Part shown: positions 1 to 7,813 of the stretch, piece by piece
Layout: each line of letters opens with the position of its first letter
Numbering within the stretch: the first letter of the stretch is position 1
Position numbers and translations under genes: made by a program
From: an uncultured Cryomorphaceae bacterium
GTDB taxonomy: Bacteria; Bacteroidota; Bacteroidia; Flavobacteriales; Schleiferiaceae
NCBI GenBank assembly: GCA_902614915.1
Contig: CACMMX010000016.1
Span: 1 to 33,740, forward strand
DNA: 33,740 nucleotides
Reading direction: 5' to 3'
Notes under the pieces: model-generated
Database searches by the model: none
What the model was told of the DNA's origin: nothing
The model's input: the letters and a program-made list of their open reading frames with translations, nothing else

Positions 1-842
1 TCATAAGATTAGGGAAATTCCGGTTGGGTGCATCTGTTGTCTTTTCCTCCGTGGCAGGATATTTATTGGGTTTCCAAGAGTTTTCCTGGGAGGATATCTT
101 ATTACTAATCTCAGGAGGTTTATTGGTTGTCGCCGCATCGAATGCGTTTAATCAAATTTATGAAATGAACCAAGACGCGCTTATGGTCCGGACTAAAAAT
201 CGTCCTCTTCCGGCAGGAACACTGACTACAATTCAAGCTAACTTTGCTGCTTTAATGGCCTTGTTGATAGGACTCATAATCTTATACTGTATAAATATCA
301 TGTCGGCATTTTTCGGTGCGTTATCAGTAATTTTATATGCGTTTATATACACTCCCTTAAAAGCAAAAACATCATTAGCAGTATTTGTAGGAGCTTTTCC
401 CGGAGCCATACCCTATATGCTTGGATGGGTAGCCGCTAGAAATGATTTTGATATAGAGACGGGCACATTATTTGCTCAGCAATTTTTATGGCAATTTCCT
501 CATTTTTGGGCAATAGCTTGGTTTTCTTTTGAGGACTATAAAAGAGCCAACTATAATTTATTACCAACAGGTGCAAAGAATAGGGCTACGCAACTTTTAA
601 TTATGTTTTACACCTTTTTTATGATAATAGTTGGGGTATTACCTGCCTTTGGAATAACAGGTGACTTAAAATTAAGTATTCCAGGAGCTGTATTAGTCTC
701 TATTTTAGGGGCTTGGGTTTTTGCTAATGCTTTAAATCTGCTCAAGAGCAGTGAAGATAGTATTGCTCGTAAACTAATGTTTAGTAGTATTGGTTACCTC
801 ACAGGTATGCAACTTATTTATGTTATTGATAGATTTATCTAA
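1..842 (+). CDS. cyoE: Protoheme IX farnesyltransferase (heme O synthase), 5' partial
   Basis: UbiA-superfamily membrane enzyme that adds a farnesyl group to heme B, giving heme O for cytochrome oxidase. The reading frame (codons from base 3) is open to the left edge, so the true start lies outside the window; the TTG at 24 is internal. The visible part starts in the first membrane segment (ASVVFSSVAGYLLGF) and carries the signature NAFNQIYEMNQDALMVRT followed by KNRPLPAG, which matches the family's NxxxDxxxDxxMxRTxxRPLP allylic-diphosphate/Mg site. A second polar site is likely around FSFEDYKRANYNLLP. Several further hydrophobic segments follow. Its stop is 3 bases before the first subunit III gene, so it is the visible head of the oxidase operon. 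Confidence 0.95.
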   Translation, partial: IRLGKFRLGASVVFSSVAGYLLGFQEFSWEDILLLISGGLLVVAASNAFNQIYEMNQDALMVRTKNRPLPAGTLTTIQANFAALMALLIGLIILYCINIMSAFFGALSVILYAFIYTPLKAKTSLAVFVGAFPGAIPYMLGWVAARNDFDIETGTLFAQQFLWQFPHFWAIAWFSFEDYKRANYNLLPTGAKNRATQLLIMFYTFFMIIVGVLPAFGITGDLKLSIPGAVLVSILGAWVFANALNLLKSSEDSIARKLMFSSIGYLTGMQLIYVIDRFI

Positions 843-845
843 ATA

Positions 846-1424
846 ATGGAAACATTAGCACAACAACGAAGAAAAGCATCTAAACCGCTTTTGTGGATTG
901 GTATTGGCTCAATCATTATGGCCTTTGCAGGCTTGACATCAGGTTACGTTGTGAGCCGAACTACCTTGGTTGCGAATGGACAATGGATAACTTTTGCCTT
1001 GCCATCTGCCTTTATGTACAGTACAATTGTGATGCTATTATCCTCGGCGATTTTCTGGTGGGGTAAGCGTGCTTTCAGCATGGGGAATTTAAAATTATTA
1101 ACTCCTTCGTTGGTCGCTGTATTGATACTAGGTTTAGTTTTTATGCTTTTACAAGCAAAAGCGTGGGGTCAATTGATGGCAGAGAATATAATTTTTGCGG
1201 GCAAACAATCCCACCCATCAGGTTCATGGGTATATGCTATTTTTATCTTCCATGCAGCACATGTTTTGGGTGGAATTATAGCATTAATTAGAACACTTTT
1301 CCGCTCATTACGGGGGCATTATACTCAAGAAGATTGCCACGGTCTAAGCCTTACTGGTATTTATTGGCATTTTGTTGACCTATTGTGGTTGTATTTGTAT
1401 GTCTTTTTAAGCGTTATACGTTAA
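846..1424 (+). CDS. Cytochrome c oxidase subunit III, short paralogue
   Basis: Heme-copper oxidase subunit III family, 192 aa, about five membrane segments. The closing segment IYWHFVDLLWLYLYVFL is the family hallmark (YWHFVDxxW), and the HAAHVLGG motif precedes it. It starts with ATG 3 bases after the cyoE stop and is followed 29 bases later by a longer subunit III paralogue. Two consecutive subunit III genes are usual in flavobacterial oxidase clusters, so this is not a frameshift artefact. It acts in the inner membrane as a structural subunit of an aa3/caa3-type oxidase; subunits I and II are not in the window and are probably upstream. Confidence 0.92.
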   Translation: METLAQQRRKASKPLLWIGIGSIIMAFAGLTSGYVVSRTTLVANGQWITFALPSAFMYSTIVMLLSSAIFWWGKRAFSMGNLKLLTPSLVAVLILGLVFMLLQAKAWGQLMAENIIFAGKQSHPSGSWVYAIFIFHAAHVLGGIIALIRTLFRSLRGHYTQEDCHGLSLTGIYWHFVDLLWLYLYVFLSVIR

Positions 1425-1453
1425 ATTTGCTTAAACTATGAAAACTATCCATT

Positions 1454-2374
1454 ATGGCTTCGACCGCTGAAATGATGAAGGAAGAAAACAACTGGAAAGG
1501 GGGCTCTAGACCGTTAGGAGCGCGATATGGAAAACTAATGATGTGGTTTTTCTTGTTATCAGATGCTCTGACTTTTTCAGGCTTTTTGACTGCTTATGGA
1601 TTAATGCGCTTTAAGTACGAGAGCACCTGGCCGATTGCTGAAAATGTTTTTACGCATTTTCCGGGTTTAGAAGGTGATCAACCTTTGTTGTACGTTGCGC
1701 TTATGACATTTATATTAATCATGTCTTCAGTCACAATGGTCCTCGCTGTAAATGCAGGTGAAAAAATGAATCGTAAGGCAGTAACAAATTGGATGCTCTG
1801 GACAATAGTTGGTGGTTTCATTTTTGTAGGCTCTCAAGCTTGGGAATGGTATCATTTTATCATCGGCGATAGTGGTGCTATAGAAACTTCTCGACAGGAA
1901 ATACTTCACATATACAATGCAGATGGTGAACGATTAAGTTTTAGTCAACTCGTGCATGGTATGGAAGAAGGTCATGCCAGTAATCACGGCGAAATATTTA
2001 GTAAATCAGAGGTACTTACTTCCCTGAAGAGTAATATGGAATATTATCTAAAAGAACCTGGTAAAGAAGGAGAATCATTCACTCATCAACAAAGTGTTGT
2101 TTTTCTTGAGTCAGGCGATATCGTCCAAGGAGCAAATATGATACGAAACGAATACGGAAGAAAGCAGTTTGCGAACTTCTTCTTCTTTATTACTGGTTTT
2201 CACGGTTTTCACGTGTTTTCAGGGGTAATTATCAATTTTATTATATTTTACAATGTCTTACTAGGTACCTACGAGAAAAGGGGACACTACCGAATGGTGG
2301 AGAAAGTGGGGTTATATTGGCACTTTGTTGACCTTGTATGGGTTTTCGTTTTTACATTCTTTTATCTAGTTTAA
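1454..2374 (+). CDS. Cytochrome c oxidase subunit III, long paralogue with soluble insert
   Basis: Second subunit III family gene, 306 aa. The N-terminal part (LGARYGKLMMWFFLLSDALTF) and the C-terminal GFHGFHVFSG and VGLYWHFVDLVWVFVFTFF segments are typical of the family. Between the segment ending near SQAWEWYHF (about residue 135) and the segment starting near FANFFFF (about 235) lies a hydrophilic insert of about 95 residues rich in Glu, Ser and His. The insert keeps the frame and has no stop, so it is a genuine domain, probably extramembrane. It sits between the short subunit III gene and the subunit IV gene; the latter begins 12 bases downstream. Confidence 0.92.
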   Translation: MASTAEMMKEENNWKGGSRPLGARYGKLMMWFFLLSDALTFSGFLTAYGLMRFKYESTWPIAENVFTHFPGLEGDQPLLYVALMTFILIMSSVTMVLAVNAGEKMNRKAVTNWMLWTIVGGFIFVGSQAWEWYHFIIGDSGAIETSRQEILHIYNADGERLSFSQLVHGMEEGHASNHGEIFSKSEVLTSLKSNMEYYLKEPGKEGESFTHQQSVVFLESGDIVQGANMIRNEYGRKQFANFFFFITGFHGFHVFSGVIINFIIFYNVLLGTYEKRGHYRMVEKVGLYWHFVDLVWVFVFTFFYLV

Positions 2375-2386
2375 ATAACAGTAATC

Positions 2387-2695
2387 ATGGCAGAACAAGT
2401 TGGAACATGGTGGATTTGGAAAGTTTTCTGGATTCTTTTGGTAATTACCGGAGTGGAGGTAATTTTAGGTATTATCAAGCCTGAATTTATGCTAATGCCT
2501 TATTTAGGTACATCCATCCTCAATATTGTGTTTATTGTATTGACGCTAGTCAAGGCAGGATATATAGTTCAGGTTTTTATGCACGTTAAGTATGAGAAAA
2601 AAGCTCTGAAGTATGCTTTGTACTTGCCTAGTTTAATTCTTATTCCATACCTGACATTCATTTTACTTACTGAAGGTACCTACCTCTTTACATAA
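2387..2695 (+). CDS. Cytochrome c oxidase subunit IV (prokaryotic type)
   Basis: 102 aa protein with three predicted membrane helices (about residues 9-27, 38-62 and 75-97) and the loop VQVFMHVKYEKKALKY between helices two and three, which fits the prokaryotic COX4 family (CtaF/CyoD-like). It is a small accessory subunit of the oxidase and binds no redox centre. The gene follows the long subunit III gene by 12 bases, and its stop overlaps the start of the SCO gene (TAATG), which indicates one transcript and coupled translation. Assignment rests on size, topology and position more than on catalytic residues, since the family has none. Confidence 0.85.
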   Translation: MAEQVGTWWIWKVFWILLVITGVEVILGIIKPEFMLMPYLGTSILNIVFIVLTLVKAGYIVQVFMHVKYEKKALKYALYLPSLILIPYLTFILLTEGTYLFT

Positions 2696-3408
2696 TGAAG
2701 ATAATAAGCTCATTTCAACGGGTAGCACTAATAGCTGTATTGGTGCTACCCGCTTTAGTTTATATTATTTTTGTTTACGGGCAGAATGAAGTTTTCTTTA
2801 AGACCCTAGAGTACGTAGGAGAGAAAGTTTATGATGAGGCAAAAGAAGATACATTGTATTATGAAATTCCTGCTTTTGAATTACTTTCTAATCAAAATAA
2901 ACGGGTTACTAAAGAAAGTTTAGATTCAACCATCTACGTAGTAAGTTTCTTCTTCGCAAATTGTCCTTCAATTTGTCCTGCAATGAATTTTCATCTTAAT
3001 GAAATTGAGCACAGATTCAAGGGTTACCCGGATTTTAAGTTGCTCAGTATAACTGTTGATCCAGATAGGGATAGTGCTGAAGCCCTTGAGAAGTACCAGA
3101 AAGAGAGAAACTTTAGTATGGATAAATGGATGTTTACAACCGGTGCTAAAGAGCAAATATATGACTTAGCTAAAGGGCTATTTTTAAATGCTTTCGAAGA
3201 TGAGACTGCTGATGGGGGTTTCCTTCATAGCACCAATGCTATCATTGTAGATTGGAATGGAAATATTCGCAGCAGAAAAGACGATTCGGGAAACATTATA
3301 GGTTCCTACGATGTTTTAGAGATAACGCAGTTAAATAATTTAGAATCAGACATTAAGGTGTTAATTGCAGAATACGAACGAGACAAACACAATTTGTTAG
3401 ATGATTAA
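2695..3408 (+). CDS. SCO1/SenC family copper chaperone for cytochrome oxidase
   Basis: 237 aa membrane-anchored thioredoxin-fold protein. One N-terminal helix (about residues 9-29) anchors a periplasmic domain. The copper ligands of the SCO family are present: CPSIC (Cys90 and Cys94) in FFFANCPSICPAMN, and His178 in FLHSTNAIIVD. The VDPDRD segment is also typical. SCO proteins deliver copper to the CuA site of oxidase subunit II and can reduce its cysteines. The gene begins on the last base of the subunit IV stop and overlaps the next gene by 8 bases, placing it firmly in the oxidase operon. Confidence 0.95.
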   Translation: MKIISSFQRVALIAVLVLPALVYIIFVYGQNEVFFKTLEYVGEKVYDEAKEDTLYYEIPAFELLSNQNKRVTKESLDSTIYVVSFFFANCPSICPAMNFHLNEIEHRFKGYPDFKLLSITVDPDRDSAEALEKYQKERNFSMDKWMFTTGAKEQIYDLAKGLFLNAFEDETADGGFLHSTNAIIVDWNGNIRSRKDDSGNIIGSYDVLEITQLNNLESDIKVLIAEYERDKHNLLDD

Positions 3409-3949
3409 ATTACCAGAAAATAAAAGGGTCTTAAATTCTATTTATATCGTTAGTGCGATTGTTCCTCTAGCTGTAGCGCTCATGATGATTATGCCTGTTC
3501 AATGGAAAGAGAACATAGGGTTAATAGAGAATAACGCTGTTAGCACCTTGCCACTCGTTCATGCGGTTCTCAATGGAATGACTTTTATATTTCTTATCCT
3601 TGCTGTGTTTGCCATAAAGAGTAAGAAGATACTCATACATAGAACCTTTATGCTAATTGCATTACTTCTAAGTTCTATTTTCTTGATTTCATACATTATC
3701 TACCATACTACCCATCCAAGTGCTAAATTTTTAGGCGAGGGACTAATAAGAAGCGTATACTTTTTTATACTCATATCTCATATTATTCTGAGCATTCCAG
3801 TCATACCATTAGCATTGCTAAGTATTTATAGAGGTTGGACCAATAATATTGAGAAACACAAAAAAATTACTAAGTTCTCATTTCCTATTTGGCTATATGT
3901 GAGTTTCACAGGAGTACTCGTATATCTGTTCATGCAACCCTATTATTAA
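3401..3949 (+). CDS. DUF420 family membrane protein, probable oxidase assembly factor
   Basis: 182 aa with about five membrane helices and conserved-looking histidines in LVHAVLNG, LIHRTFM, IIYHTTHPS, ILISHIILS and EKHKKITKF, the pattern of DUF420 (related to CtaM of Firmicutes). CtaM has been implicated in maturation of heme-copper oxidases; the role here is inferred from that and from the operon. The start codon lies inside the last codons of the SCO gene (8-base overlap) and its stop overlaps the next ATG by one base. Confidence 0.88.
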   Translation: MIKLPENKRVLNSIYIVSAIVPLAVALMMIMPVQWKENIGLIENNAVSTLPLVHAVLNGMTFIFLILAVFAIKSKKILIHRTFMLIALLLSSIFLISYIIYHTTHPSAKFLGEGLIRSVYFFILISHIILSIPVIPLALLSIYRGWTNNIEKHKKITKFSFPIWLYVSFTGVLVYLFMQPYY

Positions 3950-4158
3950 TGAGGTATATTCGGTCGATTTTTTTTCTGATGCTTATGCCTTTTGTGAATT
4001 TTGCCCAGTGCAGTATGTGCAAGGCGGTAGCGGAGAGTGCTAACGGTGGCGGATTCGGAGCAGGGCTCAATTATGGCATTTTATATTTGATGATTTTTCC
4101 TTATATCATCATGGGCGGCATAGCATATAGATTATATCGAGCACGAAAAACTAACTAA
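3949..4158 (+). CDS. Small exported membrane peptide with CxxC, oxidase-operon associated
   Basis: 69 aa. I chose the ATG at 3949 because it overlaps the preceding stop by one base (TAATG), like its neighbours, and gives a clean N-terminal hydrophobic signal (IRSIFFLMLMPFVNFAQ); a start 60 bases upstream in the same frame would lie inside the DUF420 gene. After the signal come C21-S-M-C24, a Gly-rich turn (GGGFGAGLNYG) and one membrane helix (about 43-60), then a basic tail (YRARKTN). The two cysteines could bind copper or heme or be redox active; this is inference from location next to the SCO gene. I do not recognise a named family. A lipoprotein (Cys21 after FAQ) is possible but the lipobox is poor. 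Confidence 0.75.
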   Translation: MRYIRSIFFLMLMPFVNFAQCSMCKAVAESANGGGFGAGLNYGILYLMIFPYIIMGGIAYRLYRARKTN

Positions 4159-4199
4159 ATATGCTAAATTCAAGAGCCACTAAACCGTTAAAATTATAA

Positions 4200-5636
4200 A
4201 TGAAAAATTATAGCTTATTTGTTTATTTATTCTCAATATCAATTAGTTTACTCAATGCCCAAGAAAAGTGGTCATTGAATAAATGCATTGAATATGCATG
4301 GGAGAACAACATAGAAATTCAAAGTGGTTATAATGCTCTGGCTAACGCTAATCTTGCTCAATGGCAAAGTAAGCTTGCATTTTTACCAACAGCCAATATA
4401 AATGGAGGTTACTACTGGAACTTTGGTTTGACAATAGATCCTATTACTAATACACGTAAACCAGGTTCAAGACAAACGCTAGGAACAACGGCATCTATAA
4501 ATTGGACATTGCTTTCAGGGGGTAGAAATATCTATCAATTGCAGCAATCTACATTAAATCAAGTGGCTGCACTCTATCAATTAGAAGAAATCAAGAATAA
4601 TACATTTTTAAATATTACCTCTGCCTACCTACAAATCATTGTCAATATTCAATTAGAATCTGTTGCACAAGGTCAGTTATCTTCCTCTGTTAAAAGTTTG
4701 GAACGTACGAAGATTCTATATGAAAACGGTGCCATTTCTGAAGACAATTATCTTCAAAGTGTTGCACAAACTAAGGTGGATGAGGGTAATTTAACAAGTG
4801 CTGTCAATGCGGTTCAATTGAGTAAGTTACAGTTATTTCAAATTTTACAGCTTGAAACAGATTTTGAGTCTTTTGATATTGAAGTGCCGGAGGTAAATCT
4901 TAATCAACTGAGCATTATTGATTACGATAGAGATGATTTAAAAGATCAAGCTGTCCAAAATCAACCGGCGGTCCGGGCTGCACAGGCTAACTTGGAAAGT
5001 GCTAGGTATGGTATAAAACTTGCCAATTCCGCTAGGTACCCGAGTCTATTTTTTCTAGCACAATTGAATTCAAATTATGTACAAGGCTTACCTTATTTCA
5101 CAGAGTTTATAGAATTAACCACTTATACGTTAGTCGAAGATCCTTTAACGGGAAATATTGAACAGATTCCTGAGGTGATTAATGTTCCTGATCCGAATTC
5201 TCAAACTAAGTATACCTTAGGTAACCAACTTTCAGATAACTGGAATCAGTTCATTGGCTTTGGTTTTCAAGTTCCGCTATTCAATGGTGGAACTACACAT
5301 GCTGGGGTTCAACGGGCTAAAATTCAAGAAAACGATGCTTCTCTCGATAGGAAAGCTAGCGAATTAGCGGTACGACAAACTATAGAAAGAGCACTATTAG
5401 ATGCGAAAAATTCACTGGCTTTGTTCAATGCAGCAAATGCCTCTGCACAAGCATCTGAATTGGCTTTGAATAATGCCCAGCTCAATTTTGATGAAGGAGT
5501 AATAAGTGCTTTTGATTTAGGGTTATCCAAGAATCAATACTTAGCGGCTAAGAGTCAAGAAGTTCAAACTAAATTTGACTACCTCTTCAAGGTAAAGGTC
5601 CTTGAATTTTATCTGTTCAACCAAATCTCTCTTTAA
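4200..5636 (+). CDS. TolC-family outer membrane efflux protein
   Basis: 478 aa. A signal peptide (about residues 1-20, ending LLNAQ) is followed by the typical opening KWSLNKCIEYAWENN. The long, Ala/Gln/Asn/Ser-rich helical repeats, with LYENGAISEDNYLQ in the first half and NFDEGVISAFDLGLSKNQY in the second, are the paired coiled-coil hairpins of the TolC family. It forms a trimeric outer membrane channel. The adaptor gene follows 12 bases later, so they form one exit duct. No inner-membrane pump gene is adjacent. A 41-base gap separates it from the oxidase operon; I see no convincing promoter or terminator there. Confidence 0.93.
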   Translation: MKNYSLFVYLFSISISLLNAQEKWSLNKCIEYAWENNIEIQSGYNALANANLAQWQSKLAFLPTANINGGYYWNFGLTIDPITNTRKPGSRQTLGTTASINWTLLSGGRNIYQLQQSTLNQVAALYQLEEIKNNTFLNITSAYLQIIVNIQLESVAQGQLSSSVKSLERTKILYENGAISEDNYLQSVAQTKVDEGNLTSAVNAVQLSKLQLFQILQLETDFESFDIEVPEVNLNQLSIIDYDRDDLKDQAVQNQPAVRAAQANLESARYGIKLANSARYPSLFFLAQLNSNYVQGLPYFTEFIELTTYTLVEDPLTGNIEQIPEVINVPDPNSQTKYTLGNQLSDNWNQFIGFGFQVPLFNGGTTHAGVQRAKIQENDASLDRKASELAVRQTIERALLDAKNSLALFNAANASAQASELALNNAQLNFDEGVISAFDLGLSKNQYLAAKSQEVQTKFDYLFKVKVLEFYLFNQISL

Positions 5637-5648
5637 CCTAAATTCCAC

Positions 5649-6896
5649 ATGAAAATCAATTATAAAATAACTTTACCAGTTATAATACTTGTGATGCTCG
5701 CCATCGTTGCAAAGAAAAAAGGCTGGATTGATAGCAATTCAAGCGCAATAGAAGTAACAACAGGATTCATACATAAAAGGACAGTAATTGAGTCGGTTAT
5801 GGCAAGCGGTAAAATTCAGCCGGAGGTTGAAGTAAAAATGAGTCCAGAAGTCAGTGGTGAGATTATTGAAGTACATGTAGTGGATGGTCAATATGTAGAA
5901 GAAGGTGCTCTTCTTGTTAGGATTAATCAGGACTTATATGAAAGTGCAATTACCAGATCAAGGGCTGCTGTTAATAGCGCTAAGGCAAGCGTTGCTCAAA
6001 GCGAGGCGAGTTTAATCGAAGCGAACAAGCTCTGGTATCGAAATAAAGTCCTTTTCGAAAAGGGAGCCATATCTCAACAAGAATTTGATGCGGCGCAGCG
6101 CGCTATCACTGTTGCTGAACTGCAGAAAGAAGGTGCTCAATACAATTTACAAAGTGCAGAAGCGAATTTAGATGAGGCCTATAAAAATTTGAAGCGAACT
6201 TCGATTGTTTCACCTATTTCAGGTAATGTTACTCAATTGAATGTTGAGCTCGGTGAACGCGTTGTGGGTACTGCAACAATGACTGGTACTGAAATTTTAC
6301 GTATCGCTGAATTGGGCGCCATGGAGGTATTGGTTGAAGTAAATGAAAATGATATCGTCAAGCTTATGTTGGGCGATACGGCACTTATCGAGTTAGATGC
6401 GTTTTTAGGCGAAAAATTCGAGGGTATTGTAAGTGAGATTGCTAATAGTGCAAATTTGACTGTGGGTGCTTCAGCCGATCAAGTAACCAATTTTGAAGTA
6501 AAAATCAGAATCCTAAATGAAAGTTACGTTCATTTAGAAGAAACGTACGGTGCGAATCCCTTTAGACCTGGGATGACGGCAACCGTTGAAATCATCACTA
6601 ACAAGGTGACAAATGCTTTAGTTGCCCCAATTCAAGCGGTGGCTGTAAGAGAAGACACCGCTGCAACGGCAAGTACCTTTGCTAGTAGTGATAGACAAGA
6701 TAAAAGTTTTGAAGTCGTATTTATTCCAGTAGGTAAAAAAGTTGATGTCAACGTCGTTAAAAGTAGTATACAAGATGATGAATTCATCATCTTGGAAGGT
6801 GTTGAAGACAGCACGGAAATAGTCATTGGTCCTTATAGTGCGGTATCGCGTCAGCTAAAGAAGGGTTCAAACATAAAACTGCAAGAAAAAAAATGA
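5649..6896 (+). CDS. Periplasmic adaptor (HlyD/MacA-type membrane fusion protein)
   Basis: 415 aa. One N-terminal helix (about residues 6-22) anchors the protein. Then come a lipoyl half (VKMSPEVSGEIIEVHV with GQYVEEGALLVRI), a helical hairpin of about 100 residues (Ala/Glu/Gln-rich, containing FEKGAISQQEFDAA), the second lipoyl half (SPISGNVTQLNVELGERV), and the beta-barrel and membrane-proximal domains (PFRPGMTATVEI). It bridges an inner-membrane transporter to the TolC-like channel. The layout is closer to MacA-type adaptors than to RND adaptors, but no macB-like gene is present here. Its last four bases overlap the tsaB start (ATGA). Confidence 0.92.
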   Translation: MKINYKITLPVIILVMLAIVAKKKGWIDSNSSAIEVTTGFIHKRTVIESVMASGKIQPEVEVKMSPEVSGEIIEVHVVDGQYVEEGALLVRINQDLYESAITRSRAAVNSAKASVAQSEASLIEANKLWYRNKVLFEKGAISQQEFDAAQRAITVAELQKEGAQYNLQSAEANLDEAYKNLKRTSIVSPISGNVTQLNVELGERVVGTATMTGTEILRIAELGAMEVLVEVNENDIVKLMLGDTALIELDAFLGEKFEGIVSEIANSANLTVGASADQVTNFEVKIRILNESYVHLEETYGANPFRPGMTATVEIITNKVTNALVAPIQAVAVREDTAATASTFASSDRQDKSFEVVFIPVGKKVDVNVVKSSIQDDEFIILEGVEDSTEIVIGPYSAVSRQLKKGSNIKLQEKK

Positions 6897-7564
6897 TTTT
6901 ATGTATTGAAACGGCAACCAAGAATTGTAGTGTTGCCCTTGTTTCAAAAGGTGTTTGTATAGCGCATCGTTCGCAATTTTCTAACCAATATATTCACGGA
7001 GAGTATCTGCATGTTTTTATCAAACAAATTATGGATGAGGCGAACCTCTCTTTTGAACAACTTTCTGGCGTTTGTGTGGGTAAAGGTCCGGGATCCTTTA
7101 CAGGTTTACGCATTGGTGTAAGTGCGGCTAAGGGAATATGTTTTGCTTCTAGGAAAAAACTATACAGCATACCAACCTTGGCTTGTTTCGACTTCAATGC
7201 GATTCATAAAGATTTTGTCTTGTCTGTTATAGACGCAAGAAGAGATGAGGTTTATGCTTTAAAATGGCAACGAGAAGGGTCTTCTTTTGTTGCCATGGGT
7301 AAAGAACATTCAGAGGTGGTGCATACAGATTCTTGGAAAGAGTGGAAGGAAAAAGAAGTTCTTGTTATCGGTGATGCTGCCCAAAAGGTCAAAGAGTTGC
7401 ACGGTTGTCCTCATTGGACCTATGACCAAAACAACTTTCCAAATGCTTTATTCATGCATCAAGGTATCCACACAGTAGGTATAAGTGAGGAAGACGTTGC
7501 TTATTTTGAGCCGTTTTACCTAAAGAATTTTATTGCCGTTAAGTCTAAGAAAAACGTACTCTAG
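6893..7564 (+). CDS. tsaB: tRNA threonylcarbamoyladenosine biosynthesis protein TsaB
   Basis: 223 aa member of the ASKHA/Gcp fold. It starts with ILCIETATKNCSVAL and carries the characteristic GKGPGSFTGLRIGVSAAKG loop near residue 62. TsaB is a non-catalytic scaffold for TsaD and TsaE in making t6A37 on ANN-decoding tRNAs; its metal site is degenerate in the family. It overlaps the adaptor gene by 4 bases, which is a positional habit of flavobacteria and implies no functional link to efflux. It is the last gene of its strand before a 249-base convergent gap. Confidence 0.94.
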   Translation: MILCIETATKNCSVALVSKGVCIAHRSQFSNQYIHGEYLHVFIKQIMDEANLSFEQLSGVCVGKGPGSFTGLRIGVSAAKGICFASRKKLYSIPTLACFDFNAIHKDFVLSVIDARRDEVYALKWQREGSSFVAMGKEHSEVVHTDSWKEWKEKEVLVIGDAAQKVKELHGCPHWTYDQNNFPNALFMHQGIHTVGISEEDVAYFEPFYLKNFIAVKSKKNVL

Positions 7565-7813
7565 AGATTCTTTACTCAACAATAGATTTACTCCATCCCA
7601 TTTTATAAGTGCTATTCAAACTATAATTTTTGATTACATGAAACCAATTGGAAAGGGTTAGTTTCATTTCTCAAATTGTTTTCTGAATTCCATGTCTCCC
7701 TCTAAAAAGTCAAAAATTCAAATAGTTTTTGCTCGTCACGTATTGGTCGGTCCCTCTCAAATAATGATAATATTGATATAAATGAGAGCCTGTGCACCAA
7801 GCACATCGTTCAT
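7565..7813. other. Convergent intergenic region, no gene seen
   Basis: This 249-base AT-rich gap lies between the ends of tsaB (+) and the DUF255 gene (-), so it should hold terminators for both. The only symmetry I found is CTCTCA (7754-7759) with TGAGAG (7783-7788) across a 23-base AT-rich loop, which is weak. A 29-codon ATG frame at 7692-7781 has no supporting feature. I see no RNA gene. Confidence 0.5.

Noticed and set aside
24-842. CyoE starting at the TTG at base 24
   Set aside because: The frame is open to the window edge and codons upstream read as protein in register with the family, so the start is off the window.
846-2374. Two adjacent subunit III genes as a possible split or frameshifted single gene
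   Set aside because: Each has its own N-terminus and the full C-terminal YWHFVD motif, so they are paralogues.
7692-7781. 29-codon ATG frame in the tsaB downstream gap
   Set aside because: Too short, no signal or motif, and in a convergent intergenic region where chance frames are expected.
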